A stretch of DNA of 64,000 nt, from positions 58,501 through 122,500 of the forward strand of contig CAJNDS010002846.1 of NCBI GenBank assembly GCA_905221605.1, written 5' to 3'. The stretch is from Symbiodinium natans (Eukaryota > Sar > Dinophyceae > Suessiales > Symbiodiniaceae). The notes under the pieces are model-generated. The model saw nothing but the letters and a program-made list of their open reading frames with translations, did no database searches and was not told where the DNA came from. Positions 10,610 through 21,542 of the stretch are shown here, piece after piece. The translations under genes were made by a program, and so were the position numbers. Each line of letters starts with the position of its first letter. Position 1 is the stretch's first letter.

Positions 10610-10735
10610 GTTTAGGAAGGCCCGACACTGGGAGGGATCGGAGGGCAAGGCATCCAGGCGTGGGAGGGTGAGGCGGCCACCTGACTGGATTGGGTGGTAG
10701 CAAGCTGATCCTCCGCCCGAATCGGGCTCAGGGGC
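10610..10735 (-). CDS. Exon candidate, unknown gene
   Basis: Minus frame PEPDSGGGSACYHPIQSGGR then LTLPRLDALPSDPSQCRAFL. Coding-like with no stop across the span. Confidence 0.45.
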
Positions 10736-10861
10736 TTTAGTAAAGGCCTGGAGTGTTTGAAGAGTTTGAAGAGTTTGAAGGCTAGTAGTAAGACTTCCCC
10801 CTACAGCCCTGAACTCCTCAGCTCTCAAAATTCTATGGACAGTCTCTGAGCTTGGGTACCT

Positions 10862-10911
10862 TTTTGTTGTGGTCCTTCTTGCAATACGGGTCCTCATATT
10901 CAGGGTACCTG
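10862..10911 (-). CDS. Exon candidate, unknown gene
   Basis: Acceptor TTTTCGCAG, then YPEYEDPYCKKDHNKK, then a GT donor (GTACCC). Charged and aromatic; clear exon shape, about 49 bases. Confidence 0.58.
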
Positions 10912-11116
10912 CGAAAAGGGCCATTGTTCACCAATAGCATTAGAAGGTTCCTGCTCCACTATTGAGGCCACACGGCCTGCAATCAACCCTCTCAAGCTAA
11001 ACGCCTAATCCCAGGCCTAGACACAAAAGCTCCTAAATTTTTAAATGCCTGAAACCCTAAACTAAACCCCTTGAACCCCAACCCCTTTCGACTCGGGGTG
11101 CTGCGAAATCTACGTG

Positions 11117-11420
11117 CTAGGAAGATTCACGTAAGAAAGTTCTTGGGCAGCCCGAGAACATTGCACGCACGACGAGAGCCGAGTCTTTTGGCGCCATGTT
11201 CACGAAAGGCATGAAAGCTTCTGACAGCATGTGTTGTTCCAGAAACATCAAGACATCCTTGCGCAGTATGTGGTACAGAGCGTCAAAAAGGGCGGCAAGT
11301 TCGCCGAAGGCATGAACGCTCGTGACAGCATGTCTGGTTCCGCATGCTTGTGCAGTAGGACAGGGAGGCCAAGACTCTGTCGATATCAGTTTTTTGGGCA
11401 TGTTCGCCAAAGGTATGAAG
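11117..11420 (-). CDS. Exon candidate(s), unknown gene
   Basis: Minus frame with HAFGELAALFDALYHILRKD and VLMFLEQHMLSEAFMPF, ending in a stop near 11117. Helical and coding-like. Three imperfect copies of a TTCGCCAAAGGCATGAA-like motif about 90-100 bases apart suggest internal duplication. Confidence 0.42.
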
Positions 11421-12526
11421 GGTCTTTGGGGCAGTGGTCGCCATATGAACGACCTGATTATCCCCCCCCCCTCGCCCTCCCCCTCCCCAAACAACTCGCA
11501 ACCAGTCCTATAAGTCAGCGGGGAGGCAGCGCAAAACCGATGTCCAAAATGCCCTTGATAGCCCTGAAAGCCTTAAAGCAGGCCTGATTTTGCCCCTTTA
11601 AGTTTTGCTTGGCCTGAAGCGACCCCGGCGTTCCAAGATGTTCCGGAAACACGTGCCACCATGGGGTTGGTCCCCTGTTAGGTGCCCTGTGTACATCAGA
11701 GTCCCCCCACCCCCAACCAAAAACAACAACCGCCATGAAGATTTCGTCGTCAAAATGACAAAGGCCGCAGTTGAGCTTGTTCTGGAAACTGGTGACGCGC
11801 TTTCGTGGGCTTTCTTGAGCTGCAAGTCCTACAAGTAAACCACAAGTACCGAGCCGTTCGTCCCATGAAATGCAGTTGAAGCTTCGGGGTATGAGTATGA
11901 AATGATTTCATGTATGGCCCGCCTGCACAGGTTGCACTTCGCAACAGCGAGCTGGAACTGCCAAATTTCAGCACGTCCGTGGTGGTCATGGCATTGATGA
12001 CCTGCCAGGAGATCCAAGCTGCACACCCTTTGGTATTGTGACTTAGTCACATCTCCACTTGGTGGCATTGCTCTTCGCGCTTGTGAACTTGTCTTGGGGG
12101 CGATAGTACTACCTACCGGTGCGAAACACCTGGCCAGGGCACTATAACCCTCAGGTTCAGGGTCTTGTGGGCTCACGGACGCCCTCAAAAAGCACGTCTC
12201 GCCACCTCGCCAGCCACCGCCTGGAGCAGAGCCTCGCAAGCACCAAGCATTATAGACCCTGCTGGGAACCCTAAGCCGCCCTAAGCTCATCCGAGGTTTA
12301 AGGACCCCTCTGAAAGCTCGACATCAAGCCCTCAAACCCTTAACCCCTTAGCCCCAAAAAACATCGCAAGAGGTTGAAGAACACGGCAGGGGACTTGTTG
12401 GGGCTTGGAGGACCCACTTAAGGAAACGATCTTGAGGAGTGACGCCCGACAGCCTAGAGAGCCAAATTGAAATAATGGTTGGGTTTAGTTTTGCTTTAGG
12501 GTTTAGGGCTTTCTTTTTTCCAGTGG

Positions 12527-12647
12527 TGCCAGGGACTACAGGAATTCGAGCGATGGCATTCACATTTTGCAAAACAAACAACACACACGATGCAACAACG
12601 GCAAACAAAAACCCATCGCCAGAAGTGCGCTGCAAAATGCAGTTTAA
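12527..12647 (-). CDS. Exon candidate: membrane segment
   Basis: After ATTTTGCAG the minus strand reads RTSGDGFLFAVVASCVLFVL then QNVNAIARIPVVPGTTG, one likely membrane helix. Confidence 0.52.
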
Positions 12648-12799
12648 CGGTCGGTGCATACGCCCCCCCCGCCCCCCCCAAACCCTCAGCAGGAAGGAAC
12701 CCTGATGTTTAGGAACCCTAAACCCTAAACCCTAAACCCTAATCCCTAAACCCTAAACCCTAAACCCTCCGATGTTACTCTTGGGATGGAAGGTCCTTT

Positions 12800-12832
12800 C
12801 GGCCGGCAACCACTGCGGCGCGTGCCACCTGG
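12800..12832 (-). CDS. Short exon candidate
   Basis: TTGCCAG acceptor, VARAAVVAGRK, then a GA donor (GACCTT). Lies between two CCCTAAA arrays (12718-12770, 12867-12907). Confidence 0.45.
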
Positions 12833-12942
12833 CAAGGCTGGAAAGGTTGCTAGATGGTAGGTTCCCTAAACCCTAAACCCTAAACCCTAAACCCTAAACC
12901 CTAAACCGGGTTTGGGGTTTCCCAAGCTCTGGTGCACCTGCA

Positions 12943-13071
12943 GATATGTTCAGCGTCCGCCACACTTTGCTTATTTCGGGTCCAAGGGTCAGCTGCTGGC
13001 CGTACACCCCCATCTGAGTACAGGCCTTCAAAGTCTCCATGATGTTGTCCAAGCTCATTTTCAAAGGCTTC
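12943..13071 (-). CDS. Exon candidate, unknown gene
   Basis: Acceptor TTTGCAG; reads EKPLKMSLDNIMETLKACTQ then MGVYGQQLTLGPEISKVWRT; ends near CTGCAG-GTGCAC. Strong coding character; likely the same gene as 13435-13500 and 13605-13655. Confidence 0.58.
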
Positions 13072-13434
13072 TCCTGCAAAGGGGATGATCACCAGGAACA
13101 GGAACGACATGGGGATGGATCTACACTATAGGTCATTCGCAAGTACTTCATGGCTCAAAGTTTTAGAACTTTACCGAAAAGGCACATGGCTTCTCAAAGG
13201 AATCCTCTATACTCCTTCCAATGTCGATCTCTATCAACATGTTCAACTGCAGGTGGCTGGGTGGGGTCGGGGCGTGGTAGAAGCTGAGAACTCCCATAAA
13301 TCCTGGACCCCACATGGCGACAAAGGTTTGAGGCCATATCTTCAAGGCTAAGATTAGGGTGAAGGAGCCCAGCCCCAAACCCCTAAGCCCTAAACCCTGA
13401 ACCCCGAACCCTGAACCCTGAACCCTCAGCCAGA

Positions 13435-13500
13435 TCTCTGGCCCAACCTCGTCCGCCGGGGAAGCACCTAAGCAGCGCGCCACGAGCCCCTGAACATTTG
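13435..13500 (-). CDS. Exon candidate, unknown gene
   Basis: After GTTCAG the minus strand reads GLVARCLGASPADEVGPEIW. Boundaries within a few bases. Confidence 0.48.
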
Positions 13501-13604
13501 CCTGAACACCCTTACCGTGCTTGTCCAGCTTCATAGGGATCCTAAACACTACGTAAGCCCTAAACCCCAGTATACTCTGGGATCATAGAGGAACCTTGCC
13601 ATCT

Positions 13605-13655
13605 CCAAGGGCTTCAAGGATCTCTGCCGAGGTGTGAGCCAAGACTTGCAAAACA
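13605..13655 (-). CDS. Exon candidate, unknown gene
   Basis: After TTGCAAG the minus strand reads LAHTSAEILEALGDG, then a GC donor (GCAAGG). Confidence 0.52.
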
Positions 13656-14339
13656 AAAGCCAATGGAGAAACGGTTGTTAGACCATATGCCATAACCGTA
13701 GGCCCTAACCCCCTAAACCCTGAACCCTAAACCCTGAAACCCTGAAACCCTGAAACCCTGAACCCTCCACCCAAAGACCTCGTGACATCTCGATACTTGG
13801 GCCGCTGCTGGAGGGCGCGGTGCGGTCCAGCAAAGTACCTGGTGTACGAAACCTGAAGCCTGAATCTTCTGCAACTCCCACCCCCCCTCCTTCGCCCCCG
13901 TTGAAGGTTCTCAATTGTTACGATATAAACGATCGAATATCGAAGTGGGGGGGTTTAGCGAATTGGCTCTGGGCTCAAGCTTTGCGAGGACTAGGGTTCC
14001 GGGCATTTAAGGCTTGGGGATCAAGTCGAGACAAAGCCCTAACAGTACGATCCTCGCAAACCCCATGCGGGAAACTTGAAACATCCCAAGGGCTAACGTG
14101 AGAAATTGGGGTATATAGTAGGGGGTTGTGTGGGTCCTCAATCTTGAGCGAGGATCTGGACTTTCTATGAGGTTCTTACTGCTATTCATCTGGGTGATGG
14201 TGGCCTAAGCTCTGTCACAGCCACTCAAGCCGGTCGAAGTATTGATGTAGTGCACTCACGCATGCCTAGTAAAGTCAGGGATACTGCCCGAGACAGGCCA
14301 GGGTGGTGGAATTGGATCATCCACGGCATGTTCCCCCTT

Positions 14340-14446
14340 TGATGGCATCAGAAAACGTGACCCGTCTGACGGAATATAACGGGGTTAACGCATTCTGAAC
14401 GGCAGCAATTCTTTTGCTGGTTCCTGCTGTTTGCCCCCACTTCTGC
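14340..14446 (-). CDS. Exon candidate, unknown gene
   Basis: Acceptor TTTGTGCAG; reads QKWGQTAGTSKRIAAVQNAL then TPLYSVRRVTFSDAIKG. Clear coding character. A second open frame ends at a GTGAGTGC donor near 14265. Confidence 0.55.
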
Positions 14447-14552
14447 TGCACAAAGAAGTAAGGCGGGAGACAGGTTCGCATGAGTGAGGCTTAAGATCAA
14501 TGGGGTTTAGGGCTTCGGGGAGCACTGCTACGCGCTGCGCTGTCAACAGTTG

Positions 14553-14755
14553 TCAACAGTCGCGTGTAAACATGAACTCTCGCCCATCACCACTCTGCAC
14601 AAGCCATGTCATGTGGCTGTAGCCAATACTGCTGTGAAAAGAATCGTCCCAACTCTGAACCTCGCGCCATGTTCGGCCTTCCATCAACCAAGCTTTCCAT
14701 CGTCTCGGAAAGTCGACCGGAGTCACCGGCTCCACTTCGTACCTGGGATGGCCCT
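14553..14755 (-). CDS. Exon candidate, unknown gene
   Basis: Minus frame GHPRYEVEPVTPVDFPRRWK, AWLMEGRTWREVQSWDDSFH, SSIGYSHMTWLVQSGDGREF, MFTRD. Strong coding character, aromatic-rich. The W..V.SWDDSFH stretch faintly recalls aspartyl/asparaginyl hydroxylases, but key residues are not seen. Confidence 0.58.
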
Positions 14756-14899
14756 GAAACTTCGCGGAAAATGTTCCTGAATATGATCCTCCTAAACCCA
14801 ATAAGGAAAATATAGCCCTTAAAACCCTCTGAAAGACATTCCTGAATACGATCCTCTTAAACCCAAGAAGGGGAAACAAACGTCCCTTAAAGGGCTTAC

Positions 14900-14985
14900 C
14901 GAGCTACTTGGACATCTTTTCCAAGGAGTGCGACGCCCTCTCCTTGCTCCCAAAGCGGAAGAACCGGAAGACGAAGGGAGCCTCT
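14900..14985 (-). CDS. Exon candidate
   Basis: Minus frame APFVFRFFRFGSKERASHSL then EKMSK and TAG, with GTAAGC close by as an alternative donor. Confidence 0.42.
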
Positions 14986-15002
14986 TTACTGCCCATAGAA
15001 CC

Positions 15003-15124
15003 TTAATTAAAAATGATGTTTTAGTATCCTCTTGGGTTTTATATAACCCTAAACCCTAAACCCTAAACCCTAAACCCTAAACCCTAAACCCTAAACCCTA
15101 AAAAACAATTCCCAAGGGGGATAT
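15003..15124. mobile_element. Inverted-repeat element with a telomere-like array inside
   Basis: Outer parts (CCTTAATTAAAAATGATG... TATCCTCTTGGGTTTTATATA and CAATTCCCAAGGGGGATATA) match the copy at 57448-57522. Here about eight CCCTAAA units sit in the loop; the 57-kb copy has only a short A-rich loop. Confidence 0.72.
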
Positions 15125-15128
15125 AGGC

Positions 15129-15196
15129 CTTGCTCAGGCCGCTGTGCCGCCGACCGTTGAGGCTGCACCAGGCTTCTCCCGCACGCTCCACCTGAC
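15129..15196 (-). CDS. Exon candidate after an introner
   Basis: Continues the F-box-like exon if the element 15197-15322 is spliced out between the two AGs: ...ELGHL-GQVERAGEAWCSL then NGRRHSGLSK, ending AAG before GC. With the alternative GT-AG cut the frame ends in a stop after about 20 residues. Confidence 0.48.
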
Positions 15197-15322
15197 CTTA
15201 GCTGCTGAGTTCGTAAGCCCCCCCAAAAAAAGGTTTAGGGTTTAGGGTTTAGGGTGTACACTTTCAGTTCTATCGGGGATTCGAGTGTGTCCCAAAAAGT
15301 GTAGAGTGTGCTCACTCAGCTA
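15197..15322 (-). mobile_element. Introner with a telomere-like insert, 126 bp
   Basis: Terminal inverted repeats TAGCTGAGT(GAGC) and ACTCAGCAGCTAAG. It lies exactly between two coding-like segments on the minus strand. The partner at 46015-46118 has the same ends and the same inner TACACTTTCAGTTCTA motif but lacks the TTTAGGG units present here at 15235-15254. Confidence 0.75.
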
Positions 15323-15779
15323 CTAAGTGGCCCAGTTCCAAGCGGCATTTCCGCCGCCAAGTTCTGGACACTCCAGCAGCCTGAGGAAGGCACTCGAAGC
15401 TCAGATACGAGATGAACAGCTGCAATAGGCCATCTCGCTCGAAGAACTGCTCGCTCAGCTCTTGAGGGCAAACGTCCGTCCACGCCCGATACTGGGCTGG
15501 CTTGGTGGTCGTCAGGTAACCAGCTGTCAGCCATTTTCCCAAGGAGCCGCCGAACGTGGCCATGATTTCACTGTGAGACTGCAAAACAGGCTTTGAAGCA
15601 CTTGGCCCAGGCCAGCCAAAGTGAGCCCACAGATGCTGCTGATATACGTGCTGCACCCCTTCCTTCGTCCATGTGTAGTCCAGTTCGCAGTCTGGTTTTT
15701 CTCCTCCGCTGTCTTGTTGGGTGTCGGGTGATCGTCTCTTCGCGAAGCGGTGAAGGGCCATCGGCAACCGCTGCGAACA
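15323..15779 (-). CDS. Large exon of an F-box-like protein
   Basis: The longest convincing exon outside the intronless gene. Acceptor GTTCGCAG, then about 152 codons: LPMALHRFAKRRSPDTQQDS ... DYTWTKEGVQHVYQQHLWAH ... and near the end LLQLFISYLSFECLPQAAGV then SRTWRRK. The L-x-x-x-I-x-x-Y-L-x-x-x-x-L-x-x-A-x-x-V-S-x-x-W pattern is that of an F-box, a Skp1-binding motif of ubiquitin ligases; similarity is by eye only. It runs directly into the introner at 15197-15322. Confidence 0.62.
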
Positions 15780-16409
15780 CAGAAGGTCAAGTGTCAATAT
15801 TCTTGATCCTAAACTCCTTGATTCTAGAAGCTTTCGAACAGGATGGACGATGAAGGGTTTGGAGTATGGGACAAGGACAACCGCATCGTCATTGCTCTCA
15901 GTTCAATTTGAGAGCCGCGGGTTGCTGCGCAAGAGGCCGTGACGGTTCGACTGAAGGGTGGTGGTAGAGGCAGGAAATTTCGAGTAGTAATACATATACA
16001 TATATAAATGGTAATATATGCGGTGTGTGTATATATGTAAATTCACATGGTGTAGACCTGTATATGGTGTGTGTATATATGGTTAATATAGAGATGTATT
16101 CTATCCAACCTAATATTTAGAATGTATGGAACAACCCCCCCAAGTCCTTCGACCGACTGGTACCGAACTTCGGCCAAGATCTAATGGGTTGTGTTTTAGG
16201 GGACAAGCTTCTCCTGACCCATGTTGCCCTCAGACCTACGACTCTAGACCCTAACTCCAAGCCCTGGCTGAGAGCCCAGGCTATGCCCGGACTCGTCATT
16301 GGAGGCCGCCCTGCAGGGGACTTTTGGCCAACATGTGCAAGATCCCCGGAACCTGCAACCTGTGTTCAGGGTTCAGCGAAAAAAGGGTTCCCATCCATGA
16401 ACACATTCT

Positions 16410-16482
16410 CATAAGAAGGAAGCAATGAGGTCGCCACATTTTTCCTTTGTGGTCGCTATTGAACTCATGGAAAGGGACCTGG
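16410..16482 (-). CDS. Exon candidate
   Basis: After TGCCCAG the minus strand reads SLSMSSIATTKEKCGDLIAS then FL and TGA. A second open frame (VPFHEFNSDHKGKMW) overlaps, so the frame is uncertain. Confidence 0.38.
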
Positions 16483-17271
16483 GCAGCCCTGAGCCTTATG
16501 ACCCCGGTTGAAGCTCTCACAGGCTTCGGGTTTGGGGTTTAGGATGGTTTAGGGTCGGTTATTGCGGCTACTGCGTGATATACCTCAGATGCAAGCAGGT
16601 CTCAAGTGACTTCAGTTCTGAGGACCTCCTCAGAGGGTTGATCAGAGGGATGGCTGTCCCAACCGTGCGTGGGGTTGATTTGGGGTCCAAGAGGTTTGGA
16701 GTGCCATGTTTGGTGTTCGGGGTCGTTGGGTTGGGGACTCAAGCGGCTTTGTGTTCTAGTTGAACCTTGTGTAACTCTAAAAACCAGCACCCCAACAGGA
16801 TCCCACCTAACCCCCCCGCTCCCCCCCACCTCTGACGAAGATTCTTGAGCTGGGCCTGCGAAGGTCAGGTTTCTGAAGTTGATGCTTCGGGAATGGAGTT
16901 GAGAGGGATCAGGGCTGTGAAGTGTAGGGTGCTTAGGCTGGCGCTGCGACACAAGGGCCAGGATCATTCTGGTATGGCTGTTGGATTGAGGATGCTTTTC
17001 TAGTCTTGCTTCTGCTCCTAGTTCCAAAGGCCCCAAAGCATCAGAACCCTTAACCTATCGCCCGCTTGAGTGCCCAAGAACCCCAGCACTAGTTTGGTCT
17101 CCCAACCATGAGACACGACCCCAGGATGGGGGGTCAAACTTCAACCCCGAACCACGCATTCGGCTTTGGCCCTGTCCTTGATTCTGAATTGGTCCTTCCT
17201 ATAAGGGAATCCAACTACTTGAGGGCCTGAATTAGGGCCCCTTAATGTGCGTAAAGCCCCAGGTCTATTCC

Positions 17272-17358
17272 CGATTGGCTGTCTGAGTCTTAAGCAAAGT
17301 GGCGAGCTGCAACTGCATGGCTTGTTCCATGATCCTCTCGAGCTGCAGCCACCTCGCA
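17272..17358 (-). CDS. Exon candidate
   Basis: After CTGCGAG the minus strand reads WLQLERIMEQAMQLQLATLL then KTQTANRE. Amphipathic helix; good coding character. Confidence 0.52.
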
Positions 17359-18446
17359 GGTGAGTTGCAGGAGCCTGATTACTAAACCGCAAACCCTAAA
17401 CCCTATGTAGACTCTATGTAGACCTCCGCTCCCTAGCACAACAACATCGCGCCCGCGCCCTTGAGCCCCTTGATGTCCGAATCCCTACATGCTAAAGGCG
17501 CTCTAACTTCTCAAAAGCAGTCCGAAACCCTAAGCCCCAACACTTCCTATGATCACGATGGTGATTATGCGATGATTCGTTTGATTGTTGCCATGACTCT
17601 TGCTAAGATCGGTAAGCAAGTATGAGTATTACTAGGATTGTTAAGCCCTAAACCCTAAACCCTAAACTCAAGAACTCAAGAACTCAAGGCCGGCATGGCG
17701 CTCGCCGATGTCCTCCCCGCAACTTCGGCTGGGCTTCTCGTCTAAGGGGCTCCTGCCCGATTCTGGGTTTAGGGTTTAGGGTTTAGGGTTTAGGGAGAAC
17801 TTCGGGGATGACTTAGGAAGGGTTCTTGTGCTTCGGCTTCAGGTTCAGGGGTCGGGGTGCTCTTGTGTCAGGGTTTAGGTGGGGCTGAGGCTTCAGGGAT
17901 TTCATGTTCCAGGCTTTCGAGAACTCGACGGCTCCTACGGAGCTCAGGTGTGGGGAGGTGGGGGAGGGGGTGTGTCGGGGTGTGCGGGGCTTGCAGATCC
18001 TCTCCTGAACAACGACGCCAAGTGATACAAACCCAGTGCCGTTTCAACTCATAAGGCTCTTCAGGAAGGCAGGGAACCTTAGGGGTGAAACTTAGGGAGC
18101 TTTGAGGGGCATGAGGGCAAATTGTAATGACGATTCCTTGCCCCTCTTGGACCCCTCCTCCCTTCAGTTCCCGAAAATCAACATCCAACGCCCCAAGCAT
18201 TGGCCTGGAGCCTCAAGCCTTAAACAAATAAACCCTAAACCCTAAACCCTAAACCCTAAACCCTAAACCCTAAACCCTTCAACCAGTCAGCCTTTACGCT
18301 AAGGAGCCTCTTGCATCGCCCGGCCATGGCGTCGAGAGCCCCCGCAAGAGCCGGATGCCTTCGTATAGGATGCCCTTTAATTGTTTGTTTTAGGGTTTAG
18401 GGTTTAGGGTTTAGGGTTTAGGGTTTAGGGTCCCATTTAGTTGTTT

Positions 18447-18502
18447 GTTAATTGTCTAGGCATATTGCATTGGGGATATTCTTGGCAATTGCTTGGGCTC
18501 CT
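18447..18502 (-). CDS. Exon candidate
   Basis: After GACACAG the minus strand reads GAQAIAKNIPNAICLDN; likely joined to the exon at 18538-18690. Confidence 0.48.
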
Positions 18503-18537
18503 GTGTCAAACCCTAAAGCCAGAAGGGGGGGGGGCTT

Positions 18538-18690
18538 TAGCTTGACTATTTTGGTGCGGTTCTCTGCCGCAATTAAGTTATATATCTCCGCAGACCCAAT
18601 GGGGGGACCCGAACTTAGACGACGATTTGGGAACAGCACAGCTCTGATCCCCTTTGCCTTCATGCCGCAATTCATGCCTGTCTTCAGGCC
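18538..18690 (-). CDS. Exon candidate
   Basis: Minus frame GLKTGMNCGMKAKGIRAVLF, PNRRLSSGPPIGSAEIYNLI, AAENRTKIVKL. Strong coding character; family not recognised. Confidence 0.55.
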
Positions 18691-18904
18691 TGTAACAGCC
18701 AAAGGCCCCATCCAAAATAGTCTTAATTAGGAGCGAAGAACCCCCAACCGTACTTCATGCAGCTTGTCTTCGTATCAGGGCTTCTTGGATCAAGCCTTAA
18801 AAACACGTAGGTTTAGGGATGGTGAAAGCTTGTCTTTGATGGGACCACCCGAAACCCTAAACCCTAAATCGTAAACCGTAAACCCTAAACCCACCTAACC
18901 CGCC

Positions 18905-19170
18905 TAAGCTGGGCGAAGCCCTCTTTCCTGCTGGCGCGGTGCCCCGCATCGGCAATCTGCTGGCAGTTCAGGCGGCCGGCATTAACTGCCTCTGCTGTCG
19001 CACAAGTGGCTTGAACACACATTGGGATCGCTTGTAAAACGCCCCTATCATGGTTACACACTGGGCGTTTGGGAAGGCGGCCATAATTTGCGCTACCTCC
19101 GCCTCGCTGGTTCGATGGTTCAGGTAGTCCCGATGCCGAAGACCCGCCCCCGACACTCCCGAGTCTATGA
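18905..19170 (-). CDS. Exon candidate(s)
   Basis: Minus strand reads NHRTSEAEVAQIMAAFPNAQ then CVTMIGAFYKRSQCVFKPLV. In a different frame further on it reads AEAVNAGRLNCQQIADAGHR then ASRKEGFAQLR. Two exons or one frame change; both stretches look coding. Confidence 0.5.
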
Positions 19171-19219
19171 AGCCATAGCTCAAGCCAACAAATCCGCGTC
19201 TTTAGGGCCCTAAACCCTG

Positions 19220-21400
19220 AACCCTAAACCCTAATTTACTAAACCCAAAACCCTATACCCTAAATTGGTGTTCCACTCTACCAGGGAACAGCTGCCGCTC
19301 CAGCCAGTTGCTCCTGGTTCCTGGGAATGGGACAAGTGCTCTACGACCATGGGGGTAATTCTCTAAGGTAGGGATCCGGGTTAGAGTTTATAGGGTTTAT
19401 AGGGTTTAAAGGTTTAGGGCTGAGGGATTAGGGATCCTGGAGGATAAGGTCTGCCGTGAACCGTTCAGTCGATGATTTAGGGAACGAGAAAGTTCGTGAA
19501 CCCTGAGCTCTCGCGGTCCACCAAACATATGGCGGTTTCCGGGTCCTTATTATCAGGGAATCCTACGATTTTGGGGTCGATTTTAGGGGTCCCCTACATT
19601 TCGTAAAAACTCCCACATTGAAAAAGAGGGTTGCGCCGAATCAGGCCGTTCAACGAACCCCACTCCTCATCACTGGGCATCCGAAGCACCTTTCGTGTAT
19701 GGCACGAAGCCCCTAGTGCTGACTGGGGTTCTTGGGCTATAGGATTTAAGATCCAGAGGGTTGGGGCGAAACCAACCCTAAACCCTAAACCCTAAACCCT
19801 AAATGCTAAATCTGCTGGACGGGAACCTGAAATTCACAGCCCTAAAACCCTAAGTTCAGGGCCGCACCCTGCCTGAGAGGGCTCTTCAGACCTAGCAGAA
19901 CATTCCCTAAACCCTAAACCCTAAACCCTAAACCCTAAACCCTAAACCCCACAGCCGAAGGTCTCCAACGACATGTCTTCCACCAGCACCCTTCCAGCTG
20001 AGGCGAGCATGGCCTGCTGCTCCCTCGGCTCGAGGGCTTCTTAGGGCTCTTAGGGTTCCCTTAGGGTTCTTATAGGGTTTCCTAGAATTCTTAGAGTTTC
20101 CTTAGGGTTCCAAGGGGTTCCGAGAATTCTTAGGGGCTCCCTTAGGGTTCTTAGGGTTTCGTAGGGTTCCTTTAGGGTTCTTAGGGTTCCTAGAATTCTT
20201 AGGGTTTCCTAGGGTTCTTAGGGTTTCGTACATTTCCCAGGATTCTTAGGGTTTCCTAGGGTTCTTAGGGTTTCGTACATTTCCCAGGATTCTTAGGGTT
20301 CCTAGAGTTCTTAGGGTTTCGTAGGATTCTTAAAGTTTCCTAAAGTTCTTAGGAGCTCCTCGGGTTCTTAGGGTTTCCTGCGCTTCTTGGGGTTTCCTTA
20401 GGGTTCTTAGGGTTTCCTATCCTAGAGTTCTTAGGGTTTCCTAGAGTTCTTACGGTGTTGTTGTGTTTTGCGACGGGCTTGGGGTTTATGGTTTGGTCAA
20501 CACCCGAAAACGCTGAACCCCAAAGCTAAACACGCCTTAGTCGCCCCAATCCTGCAGTGAGAACATAAGGTCTGGGGCTTAGCCCCAAACCCCAAACCCC
20601 AAACCCGAAACCCTAAACCCTTAGGGTTTGGGGACCCCGAAACCCCACGACATGCTAAAGGGCGAGGGGCGCGCGGAGCCTCGCATATTTCTGGCCAACG
20701 GCTGGGCGGTAGGCCATGGCTGGACGCGGAGCTTCTGGGGGGTTTGTTTAGGGTTTAGGGTTTAGGGGTTTAGGGGTTTAAGGGTTTAAGGGTTTAAGGG
20801 TTTAAGGGTTTAAGGGTTCCAGGTTTAGGGTTGTAGGGGTTCAGGGCTTAGGGTCTACAACTGTGATCAAACAGATTGGTGACTGCAGGTATCGAGAGCA
20901 TTTGCAAGCCTTGGACTCAAGCCCGAAACCTGGAGATCCATGATGCCCTGAGAGAAAGTTCGTGAGCCTGTAAACCGCTTAAAGTGAAGGAGAAGAAAAA
21001 GTCTGTGAAACTCTAAACCCCTGCAAGAACCCTGTAAACTCGGAAGCTCTTTTTTACGGAACTTCCACTCAGCGGGCTTGACCCAAGGTTTTCGGCATAG
21101 ATCGCAGGGCTCAAGGGCTTATGGGGCTGTAGGGTGCTATACCCATGCCCCAAATTCAGGCCATTCGTCGGACACATGGGTTTCCCGGTGATTCTCAAAA
21201 GGCAAGGGTATCCAAGTATAAGGCTGAGGCTACTACTTTGGCTCCTAGACCTGCCAATTGCAGCGTTTCCTTTGATGTTTTGCCAGGCACATACTTCGGG
21301 GCGCCACACTCCCAAGAGCACATAGTGTTGGGCTCCAGTCTCTCCAGAAGGGGGGGGGGGCCCGAATATGCAACGGCCGGGCCAAACCGGAAAAGACTCT
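19220..21400. other. Region without a recognised gene, downstream of the CDPK stop
   Basis: Contains a TTTACGAAA-type element copy (19545-19615), CCCTAAA arrays (19790, 19907-19950), a degenerate TTAGGGTTTCCTAG array (20040-20455) and TTTAGGG variants (20745-20850). It probably includes the CDPK 3' untranslated region. Confidence 0.4.
20040..20455. repeat. Degenerate minisatellite TTAGGGTTTCCTAGAATTC
   Basis: About 415 bases of imperfect units mixing TTAGGGTT with CCTAGAATTC or CCTAGGGTTC. It looks like a telomere-repeat derivative with an added second half-unit. Confidence 0.75.
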
Positions 21401-21493
21401 AGGGAACGTTACGTGGTCCCTTAATGTGGTGCTCCAGGTTGCAAAAGAATGGCGGTCGCTGGCATCCCAGGCTCGTTTTCATGTTTTCTTGGC

Positions 21494-21542
21494 TCAGCTT
21501 GCAGGCGTTATTCGCTCAGCGCAAAGCATCATCTTCATGAAC
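21494..21542 (-). CDS. CDPK last exon: tail and stop
   Basis: Encodes FMKMMLCAERITPAS and TGA. EF....M at the end of EF hand 4 is characteristic. Acceptor TCTGAG. This fixes the 3' end of the coding region. Confidence 0.92.
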
